From: HRBIN24 sp035574155
GTDB taxonomy: Bacteria > Chloroflexota > Dehalococcoidia > SM23-28-2 > HRBIN24
DNA length: 45,978 nt
Direction of reading: 5' to 3'
Assembly (NCBI GenBank): GCA_035574155.1
Contig: DATLZD010000052.1
Coordinates: forward strand, 1 to 45,978
Shown here: positions 1-8,589 of the stretch, one piece after another
Position numbering within the stretch: the stretch's first letter is position 1
How the letters are laid out: the number at the start of each line of letters is the position of its first letter
Notes under the pieces: generated by a model
What the model was told of the DNA's origin: nothing
Databases searched by the model: none
The model's input: only the letters and a program-made list of their open reading frames with translations
Made by a program: the position numbers and the translations under genes

Positions 1-124
1 AACTCCTCCACGCTTACTTTAGCGTCCCTCTTCGCCTCAGGACAGGCCTGCGAGTCTTCAGGCCCTCTCCTTAACGTGGTAACCTATAACCGCCCGCAGC
101 GCAAGTCCCGAAGGAGGTGCCAGC

Positions 125-715
125 GTGGGCGCGCAGCAGCAGAGCGTGGTCACCCCCGAGCGATTCGCATCGGGCATGACCTGGGACGAATACCTCAACT
201 CCATCAAGCGCAACCGGGACAAGTTCGAATACAACTATCGCGAGACCCAGCTCTCGGACGGGGACGTGCGGACCCTGAAGGAGCTGGTCTCCCTTCCCGA
301 TGGCCCGGCGAAGGTGCTGGCCCTGGGAGAGGACTGGTGCCCCGATGTCTTCCGCGGCCTGCCCGTCATGGCCAAGATGGCCCAGGCGGCGGGCATGGAG
401 TTGCGCATCTTCCCCCGTGACCAGAACCTGGACATCATGAACGAGTTCCTGAACCAGGGCAAGTACCAGTCCATTCCCACCTTCGTCTTTTACACCCGAG
501 ACCATCGCTACATATGCCACTGGATCGAGCGACCGGCCCTGGCCAACCAGGAGATGCACCTGCTGGAGGAGATCCGCCGCCTGCGAGAGGAGGACCCCGA
601 ACGCGCCCGCCAGGAATACGAAGCTTTCCAGCAAGGGCCCGTGTGGGCACGCTGGCGCCAGGAGACGGTGCGCGAGATCATAGCCCTCCTGAAAGAGAAG
701 TGCGGGCGCGCCTGA
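125..715 (+). CDS. Thioredoxin-fold family protein, single active-site Cys
   Basis: This 196-residue cytoplasmic protein has no signal peptide. It carries a thioredoxin-like active-site segment, E-D-W-C-P-D-V at residues 69-75, followed by a Pro (P80). A second fold hallmark, I-P-T-F-V-F-Y, lies near residue 118. The pattern fits the Thioredoxin_9-type family. The second Cys of a classical CxxC is Val here, so dithiol-disulfide exchange is unlikely; a monothiol, binding or scaffold role is more plausible (inference). The C-terminal ~50 residues are charged and helical. The GTG start at 125 is preceded by AAGGAGGT at about 110-118, which fixes the start. It is the first gene of a plus-strand string leading to archease and RtcB, but a -10-like TATAAT at 734 may give archease its own promoter. 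The substrate is unknown. Confidence 0.75.
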   Translation: MGAQQQSVVTPERFASGMTWDEYLNSIKRNRDKFEYNYRETQLSDGDVRTLKELVSLPDGPAKVLALGEDWCPDVFRGLPVMAKMAQAAGMELRIFPRDQNLDIMNEFLNQGKYQSIPTFVFYTRDHRYICHWIERPALANQEMHLLEEIRRLREEDPERARQEYEAFQQGPVWARWRQETVREIIALLKEKCGRA

Positions 716-733
716 GGACGCTGCCCCAGGCCC

Positions 734-739
734 TATAAT
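734..739 (+). promoter_or_regulatory. Consensus -10 element upstream of archease
   Basis: A perfect TATAAT lies in the 71-bp gap between the thioredoxin-like gene and archease, about 48 nt before the archease GTG. No good -35 box is visible 16-18 nt upstream, so promoter strength is uncertain. It may give the archease-hydrolase-rtcB group its own transcript. Confidence 0.4.
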
Positions 740-786
740 GGGTCTTGGGCCGGGCCGCCAGGCCTCGGCCCCAGGAGGGGAGTGTA

Positions 787-1215
787 GTGGCCGAGGCGCC
801 GCCGCCCTACGAGGTGCTGGAGCATACGGCCGATGTGAGGGTGGTGGCCCGCGGCCGCACTCTCGAGGAGCTGTTCGCTAACGCGGCCCTGGCCATGTCC
901 CACCTCGTGGCCGAGCTGGACGGGGTGGCCGAAAGAGAGCGGCAGGAGCTGGAGGCCGAGGCCCACGACTGGGAGTCGCTGCTGGTGCGCTGGCTGAATG
1001 AACTGCTGTACTGGCTGGACGCCAAGAACATGCTCTTCCGCCGCTTCGAGATGCTGGAGCTGGCACCCTACCGCCTGCGGGCGGTGGCCTGGGGAGAGCG
1101 CCTGGACCCCCAGCGCCACCAGCTACGCGTGGGCATCAAGGGTGTCACGCGCCACCTGTTGCAGGTGAGCCACCAGGACGGCTGGTGGCAGGCGCAGGTC
1201 GTGTTCGACATCTGA
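787..1215 (+). CDS. Archease (RtcB RNA ligase activator)
   Basis: Archease is a small metal-binding protein that promotes guanylylation and multiple turnover of the RNA ligase RtcB. The N-terminal motif E-H-T-A-D (D16 counted from the GTG at 787) is the family signature. The C-terminus ends in V-V-F-D-I, whose Asp is a known metal ligand in the family. The central helix segment (L-L-V-R-W-L-N-E-L-L) is also typical. Length, 142 residues, matches the family. The GTG at 787 was chosen because AGGAGGGG sits at 773-780; an upstream in-frame start at 745 would add residues with no family match. The RtcB gene lies two genes downstream on the same strand, which strongly supports the call. Confidence 0.9.
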   Translation: MAEAPPPYEVLEHTADVRVVARGRTLEELFANAALAMSHLVAELDGVAERERQELEAEAHDWESLLVRWLNELLYWLDAKNMLFRRFEMLELAPYRLRAVAWGERLDPQRHQLRVGIKGVTRHLLQVSHQDGWWQAQVVFDI

Positions 1216-1245
1216 ACCGCCGTCGCCGGTAGAGGGGCAGAGCGT

Positions 1246-2136
1246 ATGGCCTATCTGGACACGGGCAGGGTGCGCTTGTGGTACGACGTTCGCGGGGAGG
1301 GCTTCCCGGTCCTCTTCATCCACGGTGGGTTTGCCGGGCTGGGCTACCGGCTGCAGCCGCGCACTTACGAGTGGCTGGACGAGTTCTCCCCTCACTACCG
1401 TGCGGTGGTCTATCACCGCCGCGGCTGCGGCTGGTCTTCCCTGCCCAGCGATGGCTGGTCGCTGGCGGACCAGGTGGCCGACGCCCTGGCCATCCTGGAC
1501 GCCCTGGGGCTGGAGCAGGCCCACATCATCGGCAGTTCGGCCGGGGGCCCCATCGCCCTGCTGCTGGCCCTGGAGCACCCCCAGCGGGTGCGCTCCCTGG
1601 CCCTGGCCAACACCGCTGCTTCCCTCTTCCGTCCCGAGGCCGACCGTGGCATCATCGCCGTCGTGCGGTCCGAACTGGACACGCTGCGCCGCGAGGGAGC
1701 CCTGGCCATGTTCCGACGTCGGCCTCTGGAGGCCCGGGTTTCCCTGGCCGCCCTTTGGGAGCGACCCGCCGCCGAGGCCTCCGGGCGGCTGGAGGAATGG
1801 TCGGCCGAGTACCGGCGACTGGCCGAGGAGGCCGCCGCCTCCCTGAGGGAGGAGGAGTGGGCACAGCTCTGCGCTGCCGAGGTGGAGAACATCGCCGCCT
1901 ATCTCGACATCGACCTGCGGCCCCGTCTGGGCGAGGTGCGGGCGCCGGCCATTGTCGTTCACGGCGACGCCGACCGTGTGGTGCCCCTGGAGTGGGGCAT
2001 CGAGCTGGCGCGAATGCTGCCCGCTGCAGAGCTGGCGGTGGTGCCCGGTGCCCCCCATGGCATCCTGGGGGACAGCGCCGAGGCCCGACGCCTGGTACTC
2101 GAGTTTTTCCTGCGGGTGGACGGCCGTTTGAGATGA
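1246..2136 (+). CDS. Alpha/beta hydrolase between archease and RtcB
   Basis: This 296-residue protein has the alpha/beta-hydrolase fold. It shows an oxyanion segment H-G-G-F near residue 26 and the nucleophile elbow G-S-S-A-G with Ser98. The acidic residue is in G-D-A-D-R near 240-244, and the catalytic His271 is in G-A-P-H-G. A cap region occupies roughly residues 125-215. There is no signal peptide or membrane segment, so it is probably cytoplasmic. The ATG at 1246 follows an AGAGGGGCAG-type ribosome site. It is only 30 bp after archease and 14 bp before rtcB, so the three are very likely co-transcribed. The substrate cannot be told from sequence; esterase, haloperoxidase-like or lactonase activity are all possible. 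A link to RNA repair is suggested by position only. Confidence 0.85.
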   Translation: MAYLDTGRVRLWYDVRGEGFPVLFIHGGFAGLGYRLQPRTYEWLDEFSPHYRAVVYHRRGCGWSSLPSDGWSLADQVADALAILDALGLEQAHIIGSSAGGPIALLLALEHPQRVRSLALANTAASLFRPEADRGIIAVVRSELDTLRREGALAMFRRRPLEARVSLAALWERPAAEASGRLEEWSAEYRRLAEEAAASLREEEWAQLCAAEVENIAAYLDIDLRPRLGEVRAPAIVVHGDADRVVPLEWGIELARMLPAAELAVVPGAPHGILGDSAEARRLVLEFFLRVDGRLR

Positions 2137-2150
2137 GGTGGTGGTGAGCG

Positions 2151-3611
2151 ATGGGCAGGGACTGGAAGAGGGTGCTGCAGAAGATAGACGACTGGCGCTG
2201 GCTGCTGCCCCAGGAGTACAAGCCGGGCATGAGAGTGCCGGGACTCATCTACGCTTCCGAGGAGATGCTGTCCCACATCGGCGAGGACATGGCCATCGAG
2301 CAGGTGGCCAACGTGGCCTTCCTCCCGGGGATCGTCGGCTACTCCCTGGCCATGCCCGACATCCACTGGGGGTACGGCTTCCCCATCGGCGGCGTCGCCG
2401 CCATGCGGGTGGAGGACGGAGTCATCTCGCCGGGGGGCGTCGGCTTCGACATCAACTGCGGAACCCGCGTCATCCGCACCGACCTGCGGGAGGAGGACGT
2501 GCGACCCAAGCTGCGGGAGCTGGTGAACCAGCTCTTCCGCGACATCCCCTCGGGGGTGGGCAGCGAGGGCTTGGTCAAGGTCTCCATGAAGGAGATCGAC
2601 CAGGTGCTGGTGAAAGGCGCCCGCTGGGCGGTGGAGCAGGGCTACGGCTGGCCCGAGGACCTGGAGGCCATCGAAGGCGGCGGCGCGCTTCCCGGAGCCA
2701 ACCCCGAGAAGGTGAGCCGTCGGGCCAAGGAGCGGGGACTGCCGCAGCTGGGAACCCTGGGCTCTGGCAACCACTTCCTGGAGGTCCAGGTCATCGACCA
2801 TATCTACGATACCGAGAAGGCAGCAGTGATGGGCATCCACGAGCCGGGGCAGGTGGTGGTCTTCGTCCACTGCGGATCCCGCGGGCTGGGCCATCAGACC
2901 TGCGAGGACTACCTGGACGTGATGGAGGCTTCGGCCAAGCGCTACAACATCCACCTGCCCGACCGTCAGCTGGCCTGTGCCCCCATACGCTCCAGAGAGG
3001 GGCAGGACTACCTGGCGGCCATGACGGCGGCGGCCAACTTCGCCTTCTGCAACCGCCAGATCATCACCCACTGGGTGCGGCAGGCCTTCGGCCGCGTACT
3101 GGGCCGCGACCCCCGCGACATGGGCATGTATCTGGTCTACGACGTCGCCCACAACATCGCCAAGATAGAGCGCCACCGCTTCAACGGCCGCGAGCTGACG
3201 GTCTGCGTACACCGCAAGGGCGCCACGCGCGCCTTCGCCCCCGGACATCCCGACGTGCCCGCCCGCTACCGCAGCATCGGCCAGCCGGTGCTGGTGCCGG
3301 GCGACATGGGGAGATACTCCTTCCTGCTGGTAGGCACCCAGAGGGCCATGGAAGAGACCTGGGGCTCCACCTGCCACGGCGCCGGCCGCGTCCAGAGCCG
3401 TGCCGCCGCCAAACGCATGCTGAAAGGGGTGGACATCGCCGAGAAGCTGGCCGCCCGTGGCATCATCGTCCGCGCCCAGAACCGGGCGCTGCTGGCCGAG
3501 GAGGCCAGCGAGGCCTACAAGGACGTGGCCGACGTAGTGGAGGTCCTGCACGAGGCTGGCATCTCCCTGAAGGTGGCCCGCATGCGGCCCATCGGCGTGG
3601 TCAAGGGCTAA
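2151..3611 (+). CDS. rtcB: RNA-splicing ligase RtcB (3'-phosphate/5'-OH ligase)
   Basis: RtcB joins RNA 2',3'-cyclic phosphate or 3'-phosphate ends to 5'-OH ends using GTP and Mn2+. All signature residues are present in this 486-residue protein. The metal ligands are D100 and C103 in G-F-D-I-N-C-G, H208 in G-S-G-N-H-F, H240 in H-C-G-S-R-G and H334 in V-A-H-N-I. The guanylylated nucleophile is H409 in C-H-G-A-G-R. It is full length, with an N-terminal segment typical of bacterial and archaeal RtcB. The ATG at 2151 lies 14 bp after the hydrolase stop. Its stop overlaps the convergent mscS stop by 3 bases. Pairing with archease suggests an efficient multi-turnover ligase for RNA repair. No RtcR-type sigma-54 activator is present nearby, unlike the enterobacterial rtc operon. 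Confidence 0.96.
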   Translation: MGRDWKRVLQKIDDWRWLLPQEYKPGMRVPGLIYASEEMLSHIGEDMAIEQVANVAFLPGIVGYSLAMPDIHWGYGFPIGGVAAMRVEDGVISPGGVGFDINCGTRVIRTDLREEDVRPKLRELVNQLFRDIPSGVGSEGLVKVSMKEIDQVLVKGARWAVEQGYGWPEDLEAIEGGGALPGANPEKVSRRAKERGLPQLGTLGSGNHFLEVQVIDHIYDTEKAAVMGIHEPGQVVVFVHCGSRGLGHQTCEDYLDVMEASAKRYNIHLPDRQLACAPIRSREGQDYLAAMTAAANFAFCNRQIITHWVRQAFGRVLGRDPRDMGMYLVYDVAHNIAKIERHRFNGRELTVCVHRKGATRAFAPGHPDVPARYRSIGQPVLVPGDMGRYSFLLVGTQRAMEETWGSTCHGAGRVQSRAAAKRMLKGVDIAEKLAARGIIVRAQNRALLAEEASEAYKDVADVVEVLHEAGISLKVARMRPIGVVKG

Positions 3612-4450
3612 CGTCTCGGCTCCTCGTCCTGGGCCAGGACGTGGGAGGGGAAGGGGACGCGGACCCCCTCTCGGAGGAACGCCTCCACCAGCCGTTGCCT
3701 CAGCACCCCCGACAGCTCCCATTGGCAGCCAGGGCGGGCCATGCCCCGCACCCTCAGCACGATGCCCTGGTCACCTACTGCCTCCACCCAGGCCAGGCGC
3801 GGCGCCTCCACCACGTGGTGTCCCCACGCTGGGTCGCGGGCCAGGGCCTCCCCCACGCCATCGACGATGCGCCGCACCCGCTCCAGGTCCTCGCCGTAGG
3901 CCACCCTCACCTCCAGGAAGATGCCGCCGCTGCCTCGGGTGTAGTTGGACACGGCGCCGATGAGGCTGTTGGGTATGGAGTGCAACACCCCGCTCCAGTC
4001 CCGCAGCACGGTGCGGCGCAGGCTCAGGTCCTCCACCACCCCTTGCAGGTTCCCCACAGCTATGTAGTCCCCCTTTCGGAACTGGTCCTCCACCAGGATG
4101 AAGATGCCGTTGATGACGTCTCTCACCAGTAGCTGGGCACCCAGGGCCAGGGCCACGCCGGTGATGCCGAGGCCCGTGAGGACGGCAGCGATGTTGATCC
4201 CCAGCTCAGGCAGGACCGTCAAGAGGCCGATGACGAACAGCACGGCCAGCACCAGCCAGTTGGCCGCCGAGGCCAGCGTCTCCACCCTGCGGCGAAAGTC
4301 CAGGTCCACCGCCGGGTGGGACAGGACGCGCCCCAGGATACGGGGGAAGACGAGCCGAAAGGCCAGGTAGACCAGGACCAGGGCAGCGACGATGCCCACG
4401 ATGCGCAGGCCGTGGTCGAAGAACCAGTCCATGGCGTCCTCGCCGGTCAC
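3608..4450 (-). CDS. Small-conductance mechanosensitive channel, MscS family
   Basis: The protein is a 280-residue inner-membrane channel that releases solutes on hypo-osmotic shock. Hydrophobic helices are visible at about residues 14-37, 62-82 and 87-120. The third is the Gly/Ala-rich pore helix, running into V-R-D-V-I-N-G-I-F-I. The cytoplasmic beta domain follows, with the usual D-Q-F-x-x-G-D-Y and I-P-N-S-L-I-G motifs around residues 120-165. The GTG at 4450 has AGGGGGC just upstream; an internal ATG at 4432 is the alternative start. It is the last gene of the rlmD-maf-pcrA-mscS string, 8 bp after pcrA, and converges on rtcB. Confidence 0.9.
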   Translation of the reverse strand: MTGEDAMDWFFDHGLRIVGIVAALVLVYLAFRLVFPRILGRVLSHPAVDLDFRRRVETLASAANWLVLAVLFVIGLLTVLPELGINIAAVLTGLGITGVALALGAQLLVRDVINGIFILVEDQFRKGDYIAVGNLQGVVEDLSLRRTVLRDWSGVLHSIPNSLIGAVSNYTRGSGGIFLEVRVAYGEDLERVRRIVDGVGEALARDPAWGHHVVEAPRLAWVEAVGDQGIVLRVRGMARPGCQWELSGVLRQRLVEAFLREGVRVPFPSHVLAQDEEPRR

Positions 4451-4458
4451 GGCGCCCC

Positions 4459-6651
4459 CTACGGCCCCAGGGGCTCCAGCCGGGCCAGGGACAGCAGGAG
4501 CTTCTTGATGCCCGCCTCCCCCTTGAAGGCCACGGTCACCAGGTGGTCATCGCCGGTGGGGGTGCATGAGACCACCACCCCCTCACCGAACCGTGGGTGG
4601 CGCACCCGGTCGCCAGCCCTGAAGACGGGGGCGTTGGCGCTGCCATCGCCGCCAGGGGAAGGGGCGGCATATACCTGGGACGGACGCCGGGGCTGGGCTG
4701 TCACCAGCAGGTGGGAGGGAATGTCGGCCAGAAAGCGCGAGGGCGGGTGGGGACCCCCGCGGCTGCGCCGGAAGGCCCGCACCAAGTAGAGCAGCTCCTT
4801 GGCACGGGTCATGCCCACGTAGCAGAGGCGGCGCTCCTCCTCCATCTGCTGCGGGTCGTCGAAGGAGCGTATGTGGGGCAACAGCCCCTCCTCCATGCCC
4901 ACCATGAACACCACCGGGAACTCCAGACCCTTGGCGGCGTGCAGGGTGATGAGGGTCACGGCGTTGGCCCCCTCGTCGTAGCGGTCCACGTCCGTCACCA
5001 GGGCCACGTCCTCCAACAGGGCCGACAGGGCGTCCTGGGGCCTTAGCTCGTCGTAGGTGGCCGCCACCGACCGCAGCTCCTCCACGTTCTCCCACCGCTC
5101 CTCCCCCTGGGGCTCCGACAGGACGTAGGACCGGTAATCGGTAGCCTCGATGACGGCGTCCAGCAGTTGCGACAGGGGCATCTGGGGGGCCTGGGCAATG
5201 AGCTGATTGAGCAGGCCCAGGAACCGCAGCAGGGCACCCACCGCCCGCCGCTGGAAGCCAGGCCGGGGCGCGGAGACGGCCTCGGGGGCCGGCGTGTCCT
5301 TCTCCTGCTCGGCCAGGAGCTGCAGGGCGGCATAGAGGGGCACGCCCAGCCCCCGCGCCCAGCGCTGGAGCTCGAGGGCCGTCCGCTCGCCGATGCCCCG
5401 CGGCGGCACATTCAGGACCCTCAGCAGCGCCACCGAGTCAAAGGGGTTGTGCACCAGACGCAGGTAGGCGAGAAGGTCCTTCACCTCCCGCCGCTCGTAG
5501 AAGCGGATGCCCCCCACCAACCGGTAGGGGATGCCCCGGCGCAGGAAGGCCTCCTCCAGGGGCCGCGACTGGGCGTTGGTCCGGTACATGACGGCGAAGT
5601 GGCGATAGGGCCGACCCTCCTCCCGGGCCAGCCGCTCCACCTCCGCGGCCACGAAGGACGCCTCCTCCACCTCATCGAAGGCCTCGTAGACCACCGCCGG
5701 CAGCCCCGGGCCGTTCTCCGTCCACAGGTCCTTCTCCTTGCGCTGCCGGTTCTTGGCGATGACGTGCCGGGCGCAGTCCAGGATGGCCTGGGTGGAACGG
5801 TAGTTCTGCTCCAGCAGCACCACCTTCGCCTCGGGGAAGTCATGCTCAAAGCTGAGGATGTTGCGGATGTCGGCCGCCCGCCAGGTGTAGATGGACTGGT
5901 CGGGGTCCCCCACCACGCACAGGTTGCGGTGGGGCTCGCACAGCAGCCGGGCCAGGGCATACTGGGCCACGTTGGTGTCCTGGAACTCGTCTATGTGCTG
6001 GTAGAGAAAGCGCTCAGCATACTTGGCCCGCACGTCCTCGTGCTCCCGAAAGAGCTGGACGGTCCTGTTGAGCAGGTCATCGAAGTCAAGGGCCGATGCC
6101 TCCTCCAGGATGCGCTGGTAGACGGCGTAGACGCGGGCGGCCACCTCCTGGAAGTAGCTCTGGGCCAGGGCAGCCATGGCCTGGGGAGTGCGCAGCTCCG
6201 CCTTGGCCCGCGAGATGAGGGAGAGCACCGCCGCCGGCGGCACCCGCTTGCTGTCCAGGTCCAGCTCCGATAGGGCGCGCTTCACCGCCCCTACCTGGTC
6301 CTCCTCATCGTAGATCACGAAGGAACGGGGGACGCCGATGCGGTGCCCCTCGGCCCTCAGGATACGGGCACAGAGGGAGTGGAAGGTGCCGATGGCCATC
6401 TCCTGCCCGGCCGACTCCCCCACCAGCGCCAGGACCCGTTCCCGCATCTCCCGCGCGGCCTTGTTGGTGAAGGTGACGGCCAGAATGCGATAGGGCCTCA
6501 CGCCACGATGGGCCAGCAGGTAGGCGATGCGATGGGCGATGACCCGCGTCTTGCCCGAGCCCGGCCCAGCTATGATGAGCAGCGGCCCCTCAGTGTGGGT
6601 GACTGCCTCCCGCTGGCGCGGGTTGAGGGGGTCGAGGATGGGGTCGCTCAT
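4459..6651 (-). CDS. pcrA: Superfamily 1 DNA helicase PcrA/UvrD
   Basis: This is a 3'-5' ATP-dependent DNA helicase for nucleotide excision repair, mismatch repair and clearing proteins from DNA. The 730-residue protein has Walker A G-P-G-S-G-K-T at residues 29-35, the D-E-F-Q-D box near residue 216, motif III G-D-P-D-Q-S-I-Y and motif IV Q-N-Y-R-S. Motifs V and VI, T-L-H-A-A-K-G-L-E-F and V-G-M-T-R-A, are also present. The last ~55 residues (F-R-A-G-D-R-V-R-H-P-R-F-G-E-G-V-V) form the Tudor-like C-terminal domain that in PcrA/UvrD contacts RNA polymerase. Its ATG overlaps the maf stop as ATGA, indicating translational coupling. PcrA and UvrD cannot be separated by sequence alone. Confidence 0.95.
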   Translation of the reverse strand: MSDPILDPLNPRQREAVTHTEGPLLIIAGPGSGKTRVIAHRIAYLLAHRGVRPYRILAVTFTNKAAREMRERVLALVGESAGQEMAIGTFHSLCARILRAEGHRIGVPRSFVIYDEEDQVGAVKRALSELDLDSKRVPPAAVLSLISRAKAELRTPQAMAALAQSYFQEVAARVYAVYQRILEEASALDFDDLLNRTVQLFREHEDVRAKYAERFLYQHIDEFQDTNVAQYALARLLCEPHRNLCVVGDPDQSIYTWRAADIRNILSFEHDFPEAKVVLLEQNYRSTQAILDCARHVIAKNRQRKEKDLWTENGPGLPAVVYEAFDEVEEASFVAAEVERLAREEGRPYRHFAVMYRTNAQSRPLEEAFLRRGIPYRLVGGIRFYERREVKDLLAYLRLVHNPFDSVALLRVLNVPPRGIGERTALELQRWARGLGVPLYAALQLLAEQEKDTPAPEAVSAPRPGFQRRAVGALLRFLGLLNQLIAQAPQMPLSQLLDAVIEATDYRSYVLSEPQGEERWENVEELRSVAATYDELRPQDALSALLEDVALVTDVDRYDEGANAVTLITLHAAKGLEFPVVFMVGMEEGLLPHIRSFDDPQQMEEERRLCYVGMTRAKELLYLVRAFRRSRGGPHPPSRFLADIPSHLLVTAQPRRPSQVYAAPSPGGDGSANAPVFRAGDRVRHPRFGEGVVVSCTPTGDDHLVTVAFKGEAGIKKLLLSLARLEPLGP

Positions 6652-7331
6652 GGCCTGCCCGCCATTCTAGCTCCTGTGGATGGTGGACACCAACGGTCGT
6701 GGTCCCGCCATAGGGGGCAACCGCCGCACTGGGGCAGCAGGTCAGCCACTCCCCTTGTCACGGGCAGGCCTGCCCTCCGCAGCAGGCCCGCCGCCAGGGC
6801 CAGGGGCAGGCCGACCACGTTGCAGTAGCAGCCCCGATAGGCGGCCACTGGCGCTAGGACCTCGTCCTGGATGGCGTAGGCACCGGCCTTGTCGAAGGGG
6901 GCGCCGCTACCGATGTAGGCCCGCAGCTCGGCTTCCTCGAACCGACGGAGGCGCACGCTGGTGACGGCGTGGGCCACCAGCGCCCGCCGGCCCCTGACCA
7001 CCGCCACGGCCGTCACCACCCGGTGCCCCCGCCCCATCAGCAGGCGCAGCATCGCCTCGGCCTCGGTGGCATCGGACGGCTTGCCCAGCAGCCGTCCCCG
7101 CAGGGCCACTATCGTGTCGGCAGCCAGCACCACGGCGCCCGGGTGTCTCTGGGCCACAGCGAGGGCCTTGTGCCGCGCCAGGCGCCGCGCCACGGCCGGC
7201 ACGTCCGGCGAGCGTTCGGGTAGCATCTCGTCCACGTCCGGTGGGTCCACGGAGAAGGGGACTCCCAGCAGCGCCAGGAGCTGCCTCCGTCGGGGCGAGG
7301 CCGAGGCCAGCACCAGGCAGGGGGTGCTCAT
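6648..7331 (-). CDS. maf: Maf-type nucleoside triphosphate pyrophosphatase
   Basis: Maf proteins hydrolyse non-canonical or housekeeping NTPs/dNTPs to monophosphates and are tied to septum and quality control. Motifs seen are the N-terminal L-A-S-A-S-P-R-R-R-Q-L-L, the catalytic region A-A-D-T-I-V, and G-A-Y-A-I-Q-D near residue 165. The start was set at the ATG at 7331 because it overlaps the upstream methyltransferase stop as ATGA and begins directly at the conserved motif. An in-frame start at 7355 would add 8 unconserved residues. The protein is 227 residues. The last ~30 residues (with C-G-G-C and W-C-P-P) extend beyond the usual fold and run into the pcrA start, so they may be read-through extension without function. 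Confidence 0.92.
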   Translation of the reverse strand: MSTPCLVLASASPRRRQLLALLGVPFSVDPPDVDEMLPERSPDVPAVARRLARHKALAVAQRHPGAVVLAADTIVALRGRLLGKPSDATEAEAMLRLLMGRGHRVVTAVAVVRGRRALVAHAVTSVRLRRFEEAELRAYIGSGAPFDKAGAYAIQDEVLAPVAAYRGCYCNVVGLPLALAAGLLRRAGLPVTRGVADLLPQCGGCPLWRDHDRWCPPSTGARMAGRP

Positions 7332-8521
7332 GAAGGCTCCAGGGTGGCCACGCACTCGATGTGGTAGGTCTGGGGGAACATGTCCACGGGCGTCACGTCC
7401 AGCAGCCGGTAGCCACCGTCGCAGAGGCGGCGCAGGTCCCGGGCCAGGGTGGCCGGGTCGCAGGACACGTAGACGACCCGTCGGGGACGCAGCCGCAGCA
7501 CCCCCTCGATGGCCTTGGGATGACAGCCCACCCGCGGTGGGTCGAGAATGACGGCGTCGGGGGTCACCCCCAGCTCCGCCAGCACTGTCTCTACCTTTCC
7601 CCGGCGGTAGAGGACGTTGCCCACCCCCATCAGGTTGTGCAGGGCATCCTCCACCGCGGCCGCCGATTCCTCAATGGCGATGACGCGACGCGCCTGCGGT
7701 GCCAGCAGCACCGCAAAGGTGCCCACCCCAGCGTAGGCGTCCAGCAGCAGCTCGCTGCCGCTGAGCTGGAGCCGCTCCCGGACTAGCTCCACCAGCCGTT
7801 CCGCCTGGACGGTGTTGGTCTGGAAGAAGGAGGCGCCAGATATGCGAAAGCGATGGCCCAGCAGCTCCTCCTCGTATGCCCTCTGCCCGGAGGGTATGGA
7901 CGGCTCCACCTGTCGCAGGTCAGGGTGGATGAGGAACTGGCCGGTGTTGAAGCCGTAACGGACCGCCACCTGGTGGCACCCCTTGGCCTTGCCCTGAAAG
8001 TGTCCCAACACCTCGTTGATGAAAGGGTGCATCAGGAGGCAGCGCTCGATGCGCACAAAGCGGTAACCGTGGCCAGGGCGGGAGACGAAGCCAAGATGTC
8101 CCTCCTCGTCCACCGAGAAGCGGGCGTGGTTGCGGTAGCCGTAGGGCAGCGGCGAGGGGACGGTGGGCGAAACGGGAGGGTCGTCGAACTTGCCGATGCG
8201 CCGCAGCTGTTCGGCCACCACCCGCTGCTTCAACTCCACCTGCTTTTCGTAGGCGATATGCTGCCACTGGCAGCCGCCGCAGACCCCGAAGTAGGGGCAG
8301 GGCGGCTCCACCCGCCAGGGCGAGGGCGAGATGACCTCCACGACTCGCCCCAGGGCGTAGTCCCGCTTCTCCTTCTCCAGCTCCACCACCGCCTCCTCGC
8401 CCGGGATGCCGAAATCGGCGAAGACCACGCGGCCGTCCACCCGGCCGATGGCGGCGCCCTGGAAAGCGATGTCCGTCAGCGAGAGGTTTACGCGCGGCCT
8501 CTCCCCGCCTTGGTCACCCAT
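7328..8521 (-). CDS. TRAM-domain rRNA uracil-C5 methyltransferase, RlmD/RumA type
   Basis: This SAM-dependent enzyme would make 5-methyluridine in 23S rRNA (or tRNA). The N-terminal ~60 residues form a TRAM RNA-binding domain. Cysteines C75, C81, C84 and C161 match the spacing of the 4Fe-4S ligands of E. coli RumA. The SAM-binding motif L-L-D-A-Y-A-G-V-G-T is near residue 258. The catalytic Cys is in Y-V-S-C-D-P-A-T-L-A, and the general base Glu is in H-I-E-C near the end. It is 397 residues, full length, and the first gene of the four-gene minus operon. The ATG at 8521 has no Shine-Dalgarno sequence; a -10-like TAAACT lies 10 nt upstream. RlmC, RlmD and TrmA specificity cannot be told apart here. 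Confidence 0.9.
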   Translation of the reverse strand: MGDQGGERPRVNLSLTDIAFQGAAIGRVDGRVVFADFGIPGEEAVVELEKEKRDYALGRVVEVISPSPWRVEPPCPYFGVCGGCQWQHIAYEKQVELKQRVVAEQLRRIGKFDDPPVSPTVPSPLPYGYRNHARFSVDEEGHLGFVSRPGHGYRFVRIERCLLMHPFINEVLGHFQGKAKGCHQVAVRYGFNTGQFLIHPDLRQVEPSIPSGQRAYEEELLGHRFRISGASFFQTNTVQAERLVELVRERLQLSGSELLLDAYAGVGTFAVLLAPQARRVIAIEESAAAVEDALHNLMGVGNVLYRRGKVETVLAELGVTPDAVILDPPRVGCHPKAIEGVLRLRPRRVVYVSCDPATLARDLRRLCDGGYRLLDVTPVDMFPQTYHIECVATLEPS

Positions 8522-8531
8522 GACGGTTACC

Positions 8532-8537
8532 AGTTTA
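8532..8537 (-). promoter_or_regulatory. Candidate -10 immediately before rlmD-like start (leaderless)
   Basis: On the minus strand TAAACT lies 10 nt before the ATG at 8521, and the 10 nt between hold no ribosome site. Transcription from here would start within a few bases of the ATG. No clear -35 is seen. Confidence 0.3.
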
Positions 8538-8589
8538 GGCGGTGGGGCGCCCGTCCTGCCACGGCGTGGCCCTGGGGCCGCCCCCGTGC

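Noticed and set aside
745..786. Upstream in-frame start for archease
   Set aside because: The added residues have no family counterpart and the AGGAGGGG site positions the start at 787.
1959..3722. 587-codon minus-strand open frame opposite rtcB and the hydrolase
   Set aside because: It is a GC-driven shadow: low-complexity Gly/His/Gln-rich product, no domain, fully antisense to RtcB with all catalytic residues.
2138..4132. 664-codon plus-strand open frame overlapping rtcB and antisense to mscS
   Set aside because: Out of frame with RtcB; Arg/Gly/Pro-rich product with no motif.
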